A stretch of 64,000 bases of DNA, taken from the NCBI GenBank assembly GCA_016718155.1, contig JADKEH010000001.1, positions 372,001 to 436,000 on the forward strand. Reading direction: 5' to 3'. This document shows positions 25,777 through 34,050 of this stretch, in pieces (the first letter of the stretch is position 1; each line of letters opens with the position of its first letter). The notes beneath the pieces are model-generated. The model saw only the letters and a program-made list of their open reading frames with translations. It was not told the DNA's origin and ran no database searches. This DNA comes from Candidatus Rhodoferax randersensis (GTDB taxonomy: Bacteria; Pseudomonadota; Gammaproteobacteria; Burkholderiales; Burkholderiaceae_C). The translations under genes were made by a program, and so were the position numbers.

Positions 25777-26685
25777 TCAGCTCCCGGCTCGGCGCGCAGG
25801 CAATAGCTCGGGCGCGGACGCCCCGAGCTTGTCCGACAGACACTGCGCCATGATGCGGGCGCCCTCGGCCATGCGCGGGCCAGGTCGCACCAACATGTCG
25901 GCCTGCTCGGGCTTGAACACGCACACCCGCGCATGCCGTATGGCCTGCATACTGGCCCAGCCCGGGCGCGTTTCCATGCCGGCGAAGTTGCGGTCGCCGA
26001 CCATGATCACGTCGGGGTTGGCGCGCACCACAAACTCCGGGTTGAGCTTGGGAAATGGTCCCAGCGCGGCGGGCACGATGTTGCGCACACCCAGGCGCAC
26101 GAGGGTCTCGCCGATGAACGACGATTCTCCCGCCGCGTAGGGCCCGGTGTTGACTTCAAAGTACACCCGCGCCGCCCGGGCCTTGGCTGGCAGCGACTGT
26201 GCCGCCGCAGAGACGCTGGCGTCAATCACACGCCAGACCCGTTGCGCGTCGTCCACCGCCAACAGTTGCCCGACGGTGTCCAACACGCGGCGCACATCGG
26301 CGTGGCTCTTGGGCTCCAGCGCCAGCACCTTGATGCCCAGCGCTCGCAGGCGCTCGGCGCCACGCGCCGAGGTAGCCATCAACACCACGTCGGGCTTGAG
26401 CGCAACGATGGCCTCGATGTTGGGATCGATGCCCCCACCGACCTGCGGCAGCTGGCGCACACTGTCGGGAAAGTTGGAGTAGCGGTCCACCCCCACCAGG
26501 CGCTGGCACTGACCGAGTTCGCACACGGTCTCGGTCAACGACGGCAACACGCTGACAATGCGTTGCGGGCTGCGCTCGAACGCCACCAGCACGCCGTTGT
26601 CGTCGGTGACTTGCAGGGCATGGGCCACACCTGCACTGGCAACAAAACAGGTCGCGACAAACCGCCACAGCCAGTGGCCTGTCAT
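25777..26685 (-). CDS. btuF: periplasmic corrinoid-binding protein
   Basis: This 302-residue protein has a signal peptide (MTGHWLWRFVATCFVASAGVAHA) and the helical-backbone binding-protein fold: RIVSVLPSLTETVCELGQCQRLVGVDRYSNFPDSV, then IEAIVALKPDVVLM and a second lobe with GRNFAG-like GDRNFAGMETRPGW. It delivers corrinoids from the outer-membrane receptor to BtuC. The start codon falls within a GTCATTGCGAG repeat unit, so the insertion of that repeat has probably shaped or replaced the original translation start. No strong Shine-Dalgarno is seen before it. Confidence 0.88.
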   Translation of the reverse strand: MTGHWLWRFVATCFVASAGVAHALQVTDDNGVLVAFERSPQRIVSVLPSLTETVCELGQCQRLVGVDRYSNFPDSVRQLPQVGGGIDPNIEAIVALKPDVVLMATSARGAERLRALGIKVLALEPKSHADVRRVLDTVGQLLAVDDAQRVWRVIDASVSAAAQSLPAKARAARVYFEVNTGPYAAGESSFIGETLVRLGVRNIVPAALGPFPKLNPEFVVRANPDVIMVGDRNFAGMETRPGWASMQAIRHARVCVFKPEQADMLVRPGPRMAEGARIMAQCLSDKLGASAPELLPARRAGS

Positions 26686-26880
26686 TGCGAGTCTCCCGAA
26701 TCTGGCCCGACCCCACCCGGACCTTAAACCAAAGTCGTCATCGCGAGGCCGCAGGCCGTGGCGATCCATGTATTTGGAGGACATGGATTGCTTCACTGCG
26801 TTCGCAATGACGACTGGTTCATGGAAAGCGCCGCGCGGCAATCCACGGCACCTGGATTGCCGCGCGGCGGCTCGCAATGG
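26680..26880. repeat. array C of the dispersed mosaic repeat, inside the cobalamin cluster
   Basis: This occupies the gap between cobU and btuF. It holds GTCATTGCGAGTCTCCCGAA, GGCCCGACCCCACCCGGACC, the pair TCATCGCGAGGCCGCAGG / GTGGCGATCCATGTAT, then TGGATTGCTTCACTGCGTTC with GCAATGACGA and a GCGCGGCAATCCA module facing TGGATTGCCGCGCGGC. Each pair can fold. A structured array within a co-directional gene set could affect message stability or reduce read-through into btuFCD. Confidence 0.82.
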
Positions 26881-26906
26881 CGCAAGACTGGATACGAACT
26901 GCATGG

Positions 26907-27491
26907 TCAATCCTTCAAAATCAGGGGCAACCCGGCCGCCATCAGGGTCACACGCTCGCACACACCGGCCACGGCCTGGTTGAGCTGGCCCAGCGCGTCG
27001 ACAAAGTCGCGCACCTCGCGCCCCATCGGGATCAAGCCCATGCCGATTTCGTTGCTGACCAATACCACCGGGCCGCTCGCTTGCTGTAGCGCCTGCAGCA
27101 AGGCCGCCAGCGCGACCTCGGGGGTCGGCGCGTCAGCGGGATCGACCAAGGCCTCGGCCGGCATGAGCTGGTTGGTTAGCCACAAGGTCAGGCAATCCAC
27201 CAGCACCAGGGTTTGCGGGGCGCTGTAGGCGGCAATCGCCTGCGCCAGGGCCAAGGGCTCTTCCACACAGTGCATGCGCGGCACTCGCCGCGCCCGGTCG
27301 GCCTGGTGGCGCTCGATGCGTTGGCGCATTTCGGCATCACCCGCGCGCGCCGTGGCAATCAGCAGCGCGTTGTGGGTCTTGGAGACCCCCAGCCACGATT
27401 GCGCCAGGCATTCAGCGCGGCGCGACTTGCCGCTGCGCTGGCCGCCCAGAATCAGCTCGCGGCGGGACACTTTCAGTCTCGCATCAAGCAT
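26907..27491 (-). CDS. cobU: adenosylcobinamide kinase/adenosylcobinamide-phosphate guanylyltransferase
   Basis: This 194-residue bifunctional enzyme phosphorylates adenosylcobinamide and then adds GMP. The P-loop ELILGGQRSGKSRRAE is near residue 13, with the guanylylated histidine region IERHQADR near 60, LVDCLTLWLTNQL and VVLVSNEIGMGLIPMGREVRDFVDALG. It starts 25 bp after btuB. Length equals CobU/CobP. Confidence 0.95.
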   Translation of the reverse strand: MLDARLKVSRRELILGGQRSGKSRRAECLAQSWLGVSKTHNALLIATARAGDAEMRQRIERHQADRARRVPRMHCVEEPLALAQAIAAYSAPQTLVLVDCLTLWLTNQLMPAEALVDPADAPTPEVALAALLQALQQASGPVVLVSNEIGMGLIPMGREVRDFVDALGQLNQAVAGVCERVTLMAAGLPLILKD

Positions 27492-27516
27492 GGATGTAGT
27501 CCGAGTTGGCCGCCAC

Positions 27517-29479
27517 TCAGAACTTCCAGCGCAGCGCAGCGCTCAGTGCGCGCCCCGCCTCCGGGTAGATTGCCTGCGTCACACCCGCCGTGCAGCGATA
27601 GGCCAAGGTGTAGTACTTGCTGTCAAACAGGTTGTTTGCAGCCAGAGACAATTCCGCGGCGCCCCATTGGTAGCTGTAGCGCAGGTCGGCCACGGTGTAG
27701 CTGGGCATGCTGCAGGCATTGTTGAAGTCCGGGCTCTGTGATGCCACCCAGTTCAGGCCGCCGTTGAAGGTGTGGCCCGGCGCTGCACGCCATTCGGCGC
27801 GCAGCGCCACCGTCTGGTGCGGCACCAGCGGCAGATCGCGCCCGCTGTAGGCGCCCTGGGTAAAGCGCGCCTGGCGCACCGCGGCATTGACGTGCAGCTT
27901 GACACTGGGGCCCAGGTCGTGCTCGGTCTGCAACTCCAGACCTTGGCGCAGCGTCGGGTCAAAGTTGACGTTGGCGCCCACACCGTTGTAAGAGTTGGGA
28001 TTGACAATAATCGGGTCATAGCCCAGCTCGTTACGCAGCGCGCTGCGGTACCAGCGCAACTCAACGCGGCCACTGGCATAACGCCAACGTGTGCCCAGCT
28101 CCAGGTCGCGCGAAGTCTGCGCTTGCAACACGGCACCAGGCAGTGTGAAGCCGAGCTCATCGACGTTGGCCAGGCGGTAGCTGTTGCCGATGCGGGCATA
28201 GGCCGACCATGACGCAGACAAGGGTTGGGTCAGGCCCAGCTCCCAGGCCTGCTCGCGCGTGGTGCGGTCCACGCCCGAACTGTTGTCGCTTTGCTTGATC
28301 GACTCGCTGCGAAACCCGGCAGCAAGCCGCGTTCCTTGGGACAGCGTCAAATCGTCCTTAATATAGACCGCCTTCGACGCTTGCTTGGCCACCGAACCCC
28401 AGGCGCCCAGGGTCGTGCGGGTCCAGTCAGCCTGGTCAAAACCCAGCACCAAGGCATTGTCCAGGCCACCCAACTTGGCCTGCTGCTTGGCCCGCAGACC
28501 GAAGTTCTTGGCATCGACTTCATACTGATAGCCAGGCACACCGGCTGTCAGGCTATCGAGCTCCTTTTGGCGCTGACCGACGTCCAAGGCCAGCTGCCAA
28601 TCGCCCAGCGTGGCCTGCGCGAACGCGGATGCACGCGCATTGCGAATCGCCGCCGACTGGGTCGGCGAGGTGGTTTGCGCCGGGTTGGCCTCGACCTGGG
28701 CTGCGCTGAGCGGTCCCGGCAGTCCCGTAGCCAGCTTGTCGTTGGCGTAGCGCGCGCCCAGGCGCAGCCAGTCGTTAGCCCATTGAACGGCCAGCGCGAC
28801 ACCGTCCTGATCCGACTTGAAGTTGTCGCGGTGGTTGTCGGCACGCCGCTTGTTGGCCGCGACGTCAGCCGAAAAGTCGCCCGCCACCAGCGTGGCGCTG
28901 GCACGCGCGTCGCGCAGCCCAAAGCTGCCTGCGGCCGCGTAGACCGTCGCGGCATTGCGGCGCGCGCTGCCACGCCCAGCCTTGGTGGTGACGACGATGG
29001 CGCCACCGGTGGCTCCCTCGCCGTATAGCACCGCCAGCGCTGCCGCGAATCACTTCAATACGTTCGACCGAATCGATGTTGATGCCCGCCAGACGCGTGC
29101 CGCCCAGGTCGGCCTCGTTGATCTTGATGCCATCAACGATCACCGCCTGGTTGCTGCCTGCGGTGGCGCCAAAGCCACGCAGGTCCAGACCGTAGTCGCC
29201 ACCGCCATAGAAGTCGAGTCGACCGGGCACGCCCAACAGTTTGATGATGGCCTCGTTGACGGTACTCACACCGGCGCGCTCAATGTCGGCGGCGGTGATC
29301 ACGCTCACGCCAAACGGCAGTGTGTCGGCGGCCTCGGCGAAGCGGGTGGCCGACACCATGACCGGCGCCAATTGGGCCGACGCCACCACGGTTTGCGCTC
29401 CAGCAGGAGCAATAGGAAATGCGGCGGCGAGCGCCAACGACAACGCGCCGCGGCGCACATACAAAGTACCAGTTTTCAT
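27517..29479 (-). pseudogene. btuB: TonB-dependent vitamin B12 receptor, interrupted by one frameshift
   Basis: The reading frame starts with a signal peptide (MKTGTLYVRRGALSLALAAA) and a plug domain (APVMVSATRFAEAADTLPFGVSVITAADI...DGIKINEADLGGTRL, then VERIEVIRGSA). Near 29034 one extra base moves it out of frame; the continuation VLYGEGATGGAIVVTTKAG and the whole beta-barrel to the terminal ...LSAALRWKF lie in the next frame with no further damage. Joined, it would be about 653 residues, normal for BtuB. A B12 riboswitch lies upstream and cobU follows by 25 bp. Single-base error in the sequence is as likely as true inactivation, because every other part is intact. Confidence 0.85.
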
Positions 29480-29564
29480 AATGAAGAAGAAAAGCCCGAA
29501 AAGTGCTCTGTCCGTCGTCCCCGACGGCCCTGAGCGTCACGGCCGCACGCACGCGTGCAGCCAC

Positions 29565-29796
29565 CGTGTTGGCCGGTATCCGGGCTGGTGGAGCAACTCC
29601 CATCGCCTTCCCAAGCGCGTGTTCAAAACGCTCAGTGGCTGTGATGGAAGCGGAGCCGGTGAAGGCCCGTCCACTTACCGTTGCGGGGGCAGCGCAGGTT
29701 AGGGTTTGGGTTGCGCGCGTGGACTGACCATGTGCGAACCAACACCCCTCCTGCTTCCCGTTGAACTGCGGCGTGTGAACCACACCGCGAGCACCA
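29565..29796 (-). promoter_or_regulatory. cobalamin riboswitch
   Basis: On the minus strand the leader before btuB shows the parts of an adenosylcobalamin riboswitch in order: a 5' stem beginning GGTGCTCGCGGTGTGG, then GGGAAGCAGGAGGGGTG, the core GCTGCCCCCGCAACGGTAAG, CACAGCCACTGAG, GGGAAGGCGATGGGAG and the B12 box AGCCCGGATACCGGCCA (29571-29587). These match the conserved core and B12 box known from btuB and cob leaders. High coenzyme B12 should block expression of the block beginning with btuB. Boundaries are approximate. Confidence 0.92.
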
Positions 29797-29848
29797 ACGC
29801 CGTGATTTTACAGCCGTCGGCTGTCTCAAACCCTACAATGCGGGGTCT

Positions 29849-30079
29849 ATGTCGAACCCACCGCAAATCGACCAAATCACGGACCGTGTCGAACGCCTCT
29901 TGGTGCGCTACGCCGAACTGCAGCGCACCAATGCCCTGCTGAGCGCACAGGTAGAGACCCTGACCCGCGAGCGCGACTCGCTGAAGTCCAGGCTCGGTGC
30001 GGCGCGGGCCAGGGTTGATGCCTTGCTGGAGCGACTGCCTGAGGTGAACACGGCCAACGCGCCAAAAGGTTCAGCATGA
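29849..30079 (+). CDS. small coiled-coil protein, ZapB-like, partner of zapA
   Basis: This 76-residue protein is nearly all heptad-type coiled coil (ITDRVERLLVRYAELQRTNALLSAQVETLTRERDSLKSRLGAARARVDALLERL). Proteins of this kind stand directly before zapA in many beta- and gammaproteobacteria and are annotated as TIGR02449 or ZapB-like. It overlaps zapA by four bases. A role with ZapA at the Z-ring is inferred from position only. A TACAAT hexamer lies ten bases before the ATG, implying a very short leader. Confidence 0.8.
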   Translation: MSNPPQIDQITDRVERLLVRYAELQRTNALLSAQVETLTRERDSLKSRLGAARARVDALLERLPEVNTANAPKGSA

Positions 30080-30426
30080 AACAACTCGAAGTTCAGATCA
30101 TGGGTCAAAGCTACCTGCTGAGTTGCCCCGAAGGCGGCGATGCGCGGCTGCTCGACGCGGTGGAGCGGGTCGACACCGCCATGTGCAAGATTCGCGATGG
30201 CGGCAAGGTGCGCGCGCGCGACCGCATCGCGGTGCTGGCCGCGCTCAACCTCGCTTTTGATCTGGCCGACCGCGGCACCGCAACAAGTCCTGCAACGCGG
30301 GCCTCCGCCACGGACACGGCAAGCCCGCGCCAACAAGCGCTGGCACCGGCCGAAGAGAATCTGCTGCTGGACTCCTTGCTGGAGCGGCTTGACGAGGCGC
30401 TGGCCGACGACGGCCGATTGCTCTGA
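30076..30426 (+). CDS. zapA: cell division protein ZapA
   Basis: This 116-residue FtsZ-ring stabiliser has the family N-terminal domain (QLEVQIMGQSYLLSCPEGGDARLLDAVERVDTAMCKIRD, residues 3-41), then KVRARDRIAVLAALNLAFDLAD, and a C-terminal helix for tetramer formation. Compared with E. coli ZapA, the linker between them (residues 58-90) is rich in Ala, Thr and Pro. It overlaps the preceding coiled-coil gene by four bases and is followed by the 6S RNA gene, the conserved zapA-ssrS order. Confidence 0.93.
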   Translation: MKQLEVQIMGQSYLLSCPEGGDARLLDAVERVDTAMCKIRDGGKVRARDRIAVLAALNLAFDLADRGTATSPATRASATDTASPRQQALAPAEENLLLDSLLERLDEALADDGRLL

Positions 30427-30429
30427 AAT

Positions 30430-30456
30430 GCCTGGCGGTTCTGACCACCGCCAGGC
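30430..30456 (+). terminator. stem-loop after zapA
   Basis: GCCTGGCGG (30430-30438) and CCGCCAGGC (30448-30456) form a perfect 9-bp stem with a 9-nt loop, starting four bases after the zapA stop. There is no T-run, so it may act as a 3' stabiliser or a weak terminator rather than a classical one. Confidence 0.5.
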
Positions 30457-30552
30457 GCCGCGTACCAGCTTCGTAAGATGCGTATCAGGCGGCATTGTCA
30501 AGTTGATTTTTTCAACCATGCCCGTCCTGGCAGCACCCTACAATGGGCTTGT

Positions 30553-30720
30553 CTGCAGTGCCGTTGGGCTTTATATTTCCTTGAACCAATGCTCATAGAG
30601 CTCGGGCTTGGAACATTGCCTGGCGGGTGTGATCATCTCGCGTCAGATGAACCCGATGCCAACGCTGCCCTCGCCCACCTGAACCCCGGTTCAGGATGCC
30701 GGTCCGGTGGCACTTGCAGA
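30553..30720 (+). ncRNA. ssrS: 6S RNA
   Basis: The about 168-nt RNA follows zapA, its usual place. The ends pair to close the molecule: CTGCAGTGCCGTTGG at the 5' side with CCGGTGGCACTTGCAG at the 3' side. Between them are long imperfect arms with an open central region, including CCTTGAACCAATGCTC on one side and GATGCCAACGCTGCCC on the other, the arrangement that imitates an open promoter and captures sigma-70 RNA polymerase. A TACAAT -10 hexamer stands at 30539-30544, about eight bases before the proposed start. End points may shift by a few bases. Confidence 0.85.
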
Positions 30721-30736
30721 CACTTCTCTTCGCTTC

Positions 30737-31555
30737 ATGCCGCTTGAAATCCCCCTGATGATTGAACTTGCCCTGCTCGGGCTGGCCACCGGTTTTCTGG
30801 CTGGCCTGCTGGGCATTGGCGGCGGCATGTTGATGGTGCCCTTCATCACGCTGATCCTGTCGCAGCGCGGCGTGGCCAATGATTTGTCGATCAAGATGGC
30901 CATTGCCACCTCGATGGCCACCATTCTGTTTACCTCCATCTCCAGCGTGCGCGCCCATCACCAGCGCGGTGCCGTGCGCTGGGACCTGGTCAAGGGCCTG
31001 GCGCCGGGCATTGTGCTGGGCGCGGCCATTGCCAGCCTGGGCGTGTTCGCGCTGCTCAAGGGCTCCGTGCTGGCGATCGTGTTTGGCGTGTTCGTTGCGT
31101 TCTCGGCGACCCAGATGTTCCTGGACCGCAAGCCCGTTGCATCTCGGCAGATGCCCGGCACGCCCGGCCAGATGGCCGCCGGTGGGGTGATCGGGTTTAT
31201 GTCCGGGTTGGTTGGGGCCGGTGGCGGCTTCATCAGCGTGCCGTTCATGACCTGGTGCAATGTCGCGATGCACAACGCGGTGGCCACCAGCGCGGCGCTG
31301 GGCTTTCCGATCGCGCTGTCGAATGCGCTGGGCTATGCCATCGCCGGCCAGTCGGTCACTGGCCTGCCAGCGGGGTCGTTCGGCTACATCTGGCTGCCGG
31401 CGCTGACGGTGATCGCCAGTTGCAGCGTCCTGACCGCGCCACTCGGAGCGCGCGCGGCCCACCGCCTGCCGGTCAAGAAGCTCAAGCGAATTTTTGCCAG
31501 CGTGCTGTATGCGCTGGCCGCTTACATGCTCTACAAGGGTGTGCGCGGCAGTTAG
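30737..31555 (+). CDS. TauE/SafE-family membrane transporter
   Basis: This 272-residue protein has about eight membrane helices and the TauE/SafE signature twice: GFLAGLLGIGGGMLMVPFI near residue 17 and GFMSGLVGAGGGFISVPFM near 157. Members export sulfite, sulfoacetate or other small organic anions; the substrate here is unknown. The ATG at 30737 lies just beyond the 6S RNA 3' end, so the promoter must lie within or upstream of the RNA gene, and read-through from ssrS is possible. A second ATG at 30758 is also plausible. Confidence 0.85.
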   Translation: MPLEIPLMIELALLGLATGFLAGLLGIGGGMLMVPFITLILSQRGVANDLSIKMAIATSMATILFTSISSVRAHHQRGAVRWDLVKGLAPGIVLGAAIASLGVFALLKGSVLAIVFGVFVAFSATQMFLDRKPVASRQMPGTPGQMAAGGVIGFMSGLVGAGGGFISVPFMTWCNVAMHNAVATSAALGFPIALSNALGYAIAGQSVTGLPAGSFGYIWLPALTVIASCSVLTAPLGARAAHRLPVKKLKRIFASVLYALAAYMLYKGVRGS

Positions 31556-31643
31556 GCCCGCTGCGCGTGGCTGCGGTCTGTCCCGCAAGATCTAGTCAGT
31601 TGAGGACAGAGCCCGCTGCGCGTGGCTGCGGTCTGTCCCGCAA
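31556..31643. repeat. 33-bp direct repeat, two copies
   Basis: Two identical 33-bp copies (31556-31588 and 31611-31643) begin GCCCGCTGCGCGTGGCTGCG and end GTCTGTCCCGCAA. They are separated by 22 bp and lie between the convergent TauE and GGDEF-EAL genes. Each contains the partial self-complement GGACAG/CTGTCC with the spacer. The function is unknown. Confidence 0.85.
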
Positions 31644-31647
31644 TATC

Positions 31648-34050
31648 TCAGGTGGGCAAGGTGGCGCGCAAGCGTTCCAACTCATCGGCTGGCAGGCCCG
31701 GCGAACACAGGAAGCCCTGGAACGACTCGCAGTCCAGCGCCGCCAGATAGTCGCGCTGCGCAACCGTCTCCACGCCCTCGGCCACCACCGTCAAACCCAG
31801 CGCGCGGGCCATGCCAATGGTGGCGCTGACGATGGCGCGGTCGCTCTCGTCATTGGGCAGCCCCATCACAAAGGAACGATCAATCTTGAGCTTGGAGATC
31901 GGAAACTTTTTGAGATAGGCCAGGCTGGAGTAACCGGTGCCAAAGTCGTCAATCGACATACCCACCCCCAGGCTTGCCAGTTGGTGCAAACGGGCCAGCG
32001 TTTCGTCCACATCCTTGACCAGGATCGACTCGGTCAGCTCCAGTTCGAGCAGGTCCGCACGCAAGCCGGCGGCCTGAATCGCGCGCTCGATCCGCTGCAC
32101 GAAATCGGCCTGCTGGAACTGCATCGCCGAGACGTTGATTGACACCGTCACGGCCTGGTTGGCAGCCTGCCAGATGGCGGCCTGTCGCACCGCCTCGCCC
32201 AGCACCCAGTTGCCAATGGCGACAATGAAGCCAGTCTCTTCAGCGAGGGGAATGAACAGCGCTGGCGACACCTTGCCGAACTCGGTATCAGTCCAGCGGA
32301 TCAGGGCCTCCACACCCAGCAGGCGGCCGGTGTCCAGGGCAATCTGCGGCTGGTAGTGCAGGCGAAACAGGTTTTTTTCCATCGCCTGGCGCATGGCGTG
32401 ATCCATCTTCATGCGCGACAGCAGGTCCACATTCATCTGCGGCTGGTAGAAGCGGAAATTGCCCCGGCCGTGCTCCTTGACCCGGTACATGGCGATGTCG
32501 GCGTATTTGATCAACTCATCGAGCGTGCGCCCATCCTCGGGGTAGAGCGCCACACCAATGCTGCAGCCGACCGAGAAGCTCATCTCATCGACCTGGAACG
32601 GTCGCGACATGACCTCGAGAATGCGGCGCGCTGCGATCTCGGCGCCGTAGGCGTCGGCATCGTGCAGGAATACCAGGAACTCGTCGCCACCCAGGCGACA
32701 CAAGGTATCGACATCGCGCAGCGCCTGGCCGACGCGCTGCGCCACTTCGACCAGCACACGGTCGCCAAACAGGTGCCCCAGCGAATCGTTGATGTTCTTG
32801 AACCGGTCCAGGTCCAGGAACAAAATCGCAAAACGCCCCCCGCTGCGCTCGGCGATGTTGAGCGAAAAATCGACTCGCTGCGACAGCAACAGACGATTGG
32901 GCAGCCCGGTCAGAACATCGCTGTAGGCCAGTTGCTCAATGCGCTGCTGGGCTGCAATGCGCTCGGTGTTGTCCTTGAAAAAACCGATGGTGTTGAGCAC
33001 GGCGCCGCTTTCGTCGCGCAGCAGCACCCACGATATCTGTACCGCAAACGTCGTCCTGGTGGCTTGGCTGCTCCACGCATCGCCCTCCCAAAAGCCCTCT
33101 TCGGCCAGTTTGCGCTCGATTCGCGCAAACAGGCCGGGGTCCAGTGGCTCATGAAACAGCTCACGCGCGGGCGTGCCTATCAACTGCTGCTGCGTTTGTT
33201 TCAACAGACGCTCGCAAATCGGGTTGACCGCGAGGATAAGGAACTCCGGGCCTGTGATGAAGATCGCATCCAGGCTCGACTCGAACACCTTGGCGGCCAA
33301 ACGCTGGCGTGACTCAGCGTCAACGCGCTGGGTGATGTCGCGAAACGAAAAGACCCGTCCGATCGAGCGGCCCCGACTGTACTGCGGTAGCGTGACGCGT
33401 TCCAGCAGGCGCCCCGAGTGCAGCTCCAGCACGTCGGTGGCCTGTACCGGGCGGGATCGCTCAATCTCGGTCAGTCGCGCCTCGTAGACTGGCCGGTCCA
33501 CCACACAGCTGGCCAGGTACTGGTAGAGAGCTTGGTCGTTGCGCTGCAACAGCAGTTCTTCTGGCATGTCCCACAGGCGGGCAAAGTGGCGGTTGTAGTT
33601 GCGCACGCCGCCCGTCAGATCGGTCACCAGAATGCCGTCGGCGGTGGACTCCAGCGTGGCCCGCAGTTCCGCCATCAGGCGCTCGTGCGACGCCTCGATG
33701 CGCCGCTGCTGACGCATATCCTGCATGCTGACGAGGAACACACTGTTGTTGTCCACCGGCAGGCGCTTGACCCGCCGCTCCACGGCAATGGGCACACCCA
33801 GGTTGGAGCGGACCATGGTCTCCGAATGAATCTGGTGCGACAGGCCGGCCGCGACATCCTCCCAGAAGAACTGGTCTTCTGGTGTCGCCGTCAGTTCAAT
33901 CACCGCCTTGCCCACCAACTCGTCCACGGTGAGGTCCAGCAAGGCGCACGCTGCCGGATTGACCGCGAGAATTCGCAAGGACAAGGGATCGACCAGCCAG
34001 ACTGACTCCAGCATGGCGTCCATCACGGTCTGCCAGGCGGCGGGAATCAT
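31648..34050 (-). CDS. PAS-PAS-PAS-GGDEF-EAL cyclic-di-GMP enzyme
   Basis: This 800-residue cytoplasmic protein has three PAS-like sensor segments (about 5-125, 135-250 and 260-385), a GGDEF domain with an intact RLGGDEFLVFL active site, and an EAL domain with GVEALIRW, SINVSAMQFQQ, LELTES, DDFGTGYSSLAYLKKFP and KIDRSFV. Both catalytic centres look complete, so it could make or break cyclic-di-GMP; the PAS inputs would set the balance. No membrane helix is seen. The ATG overlaps the stop of the HD-GYP gene (ATGA), so the two are expressed together. Confidence 0.93.
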   Translation of the reverse strand: MIPAAWQTVMDAMLESVWLVDPLSLRILAVNPAACALLDLTVDELVGKAVIELTATPEDQFFWEDVAAGLSHQIHSETMVRSNLGVPIAVERRVKRLPVDNNSVFLVSMQDMRQQRRIEASHERLMAELRATLESTADGILVTDLTGGVRNYNRHFARLWDMPEELLLQRNDQALYQYLASCVVDRPVYEARLTEIERSRPVQATDVLELHSGRLLERVTLPQYSRGRSIGRVFSFRDITQRVDAESRQRLAAKVFESSLDAIFITGPEFLILAVNPICERLLKQTQQQLIGTPARELFHEPLDPGLFARIERKLAEEGFWEGDAWSSQATRTTFAVQISWVLLRDESGAVLNTIGFFKDNTERIAAQQRIEQLAYSDVLTGLPNRLLLSQRVDFSLNIAERSGGRFAILFLDLDRFKNINDSLGHLFGDRVLVEVAQRVGQALRDVDTLCRLGGDEFLVFLHDADAYGAEIAARRILEVMSRPFQVDEMSFSVGCSIGVALYPEDGRTLDELIKYADIAMYRVKEHGRGNFRFYQPQMNVDLLSRMKMDHAMRQAMEKNLFRLHYQPQIALDTGRLLGVEALIRWTDTEFGKVSPALFIPLAEETGFIVAIGNWVLGEAVRQAAIWQAANQAVTVSINVSAMQFQQADFVQRIERAIQAAGLRADLLELELTESILVKDVDETLARLHQLASLGVGMSIDDFGTGYSSLAYLKKFPISKLKIDRSFVMGLPNDESDRAIVSATIGMARALGLTVVAEGVETVAQRDYLAALDCESFQGFLCSPGLPADELERLRATLPT

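Noticed and set aside
24753..25934. Upstream extension of the btuD frame to a 673-residue protein
   Set aside because: The extra part is a frame-shifted reading of btuC; the ATG overlapping the btuC stop gives a normal ATPase.
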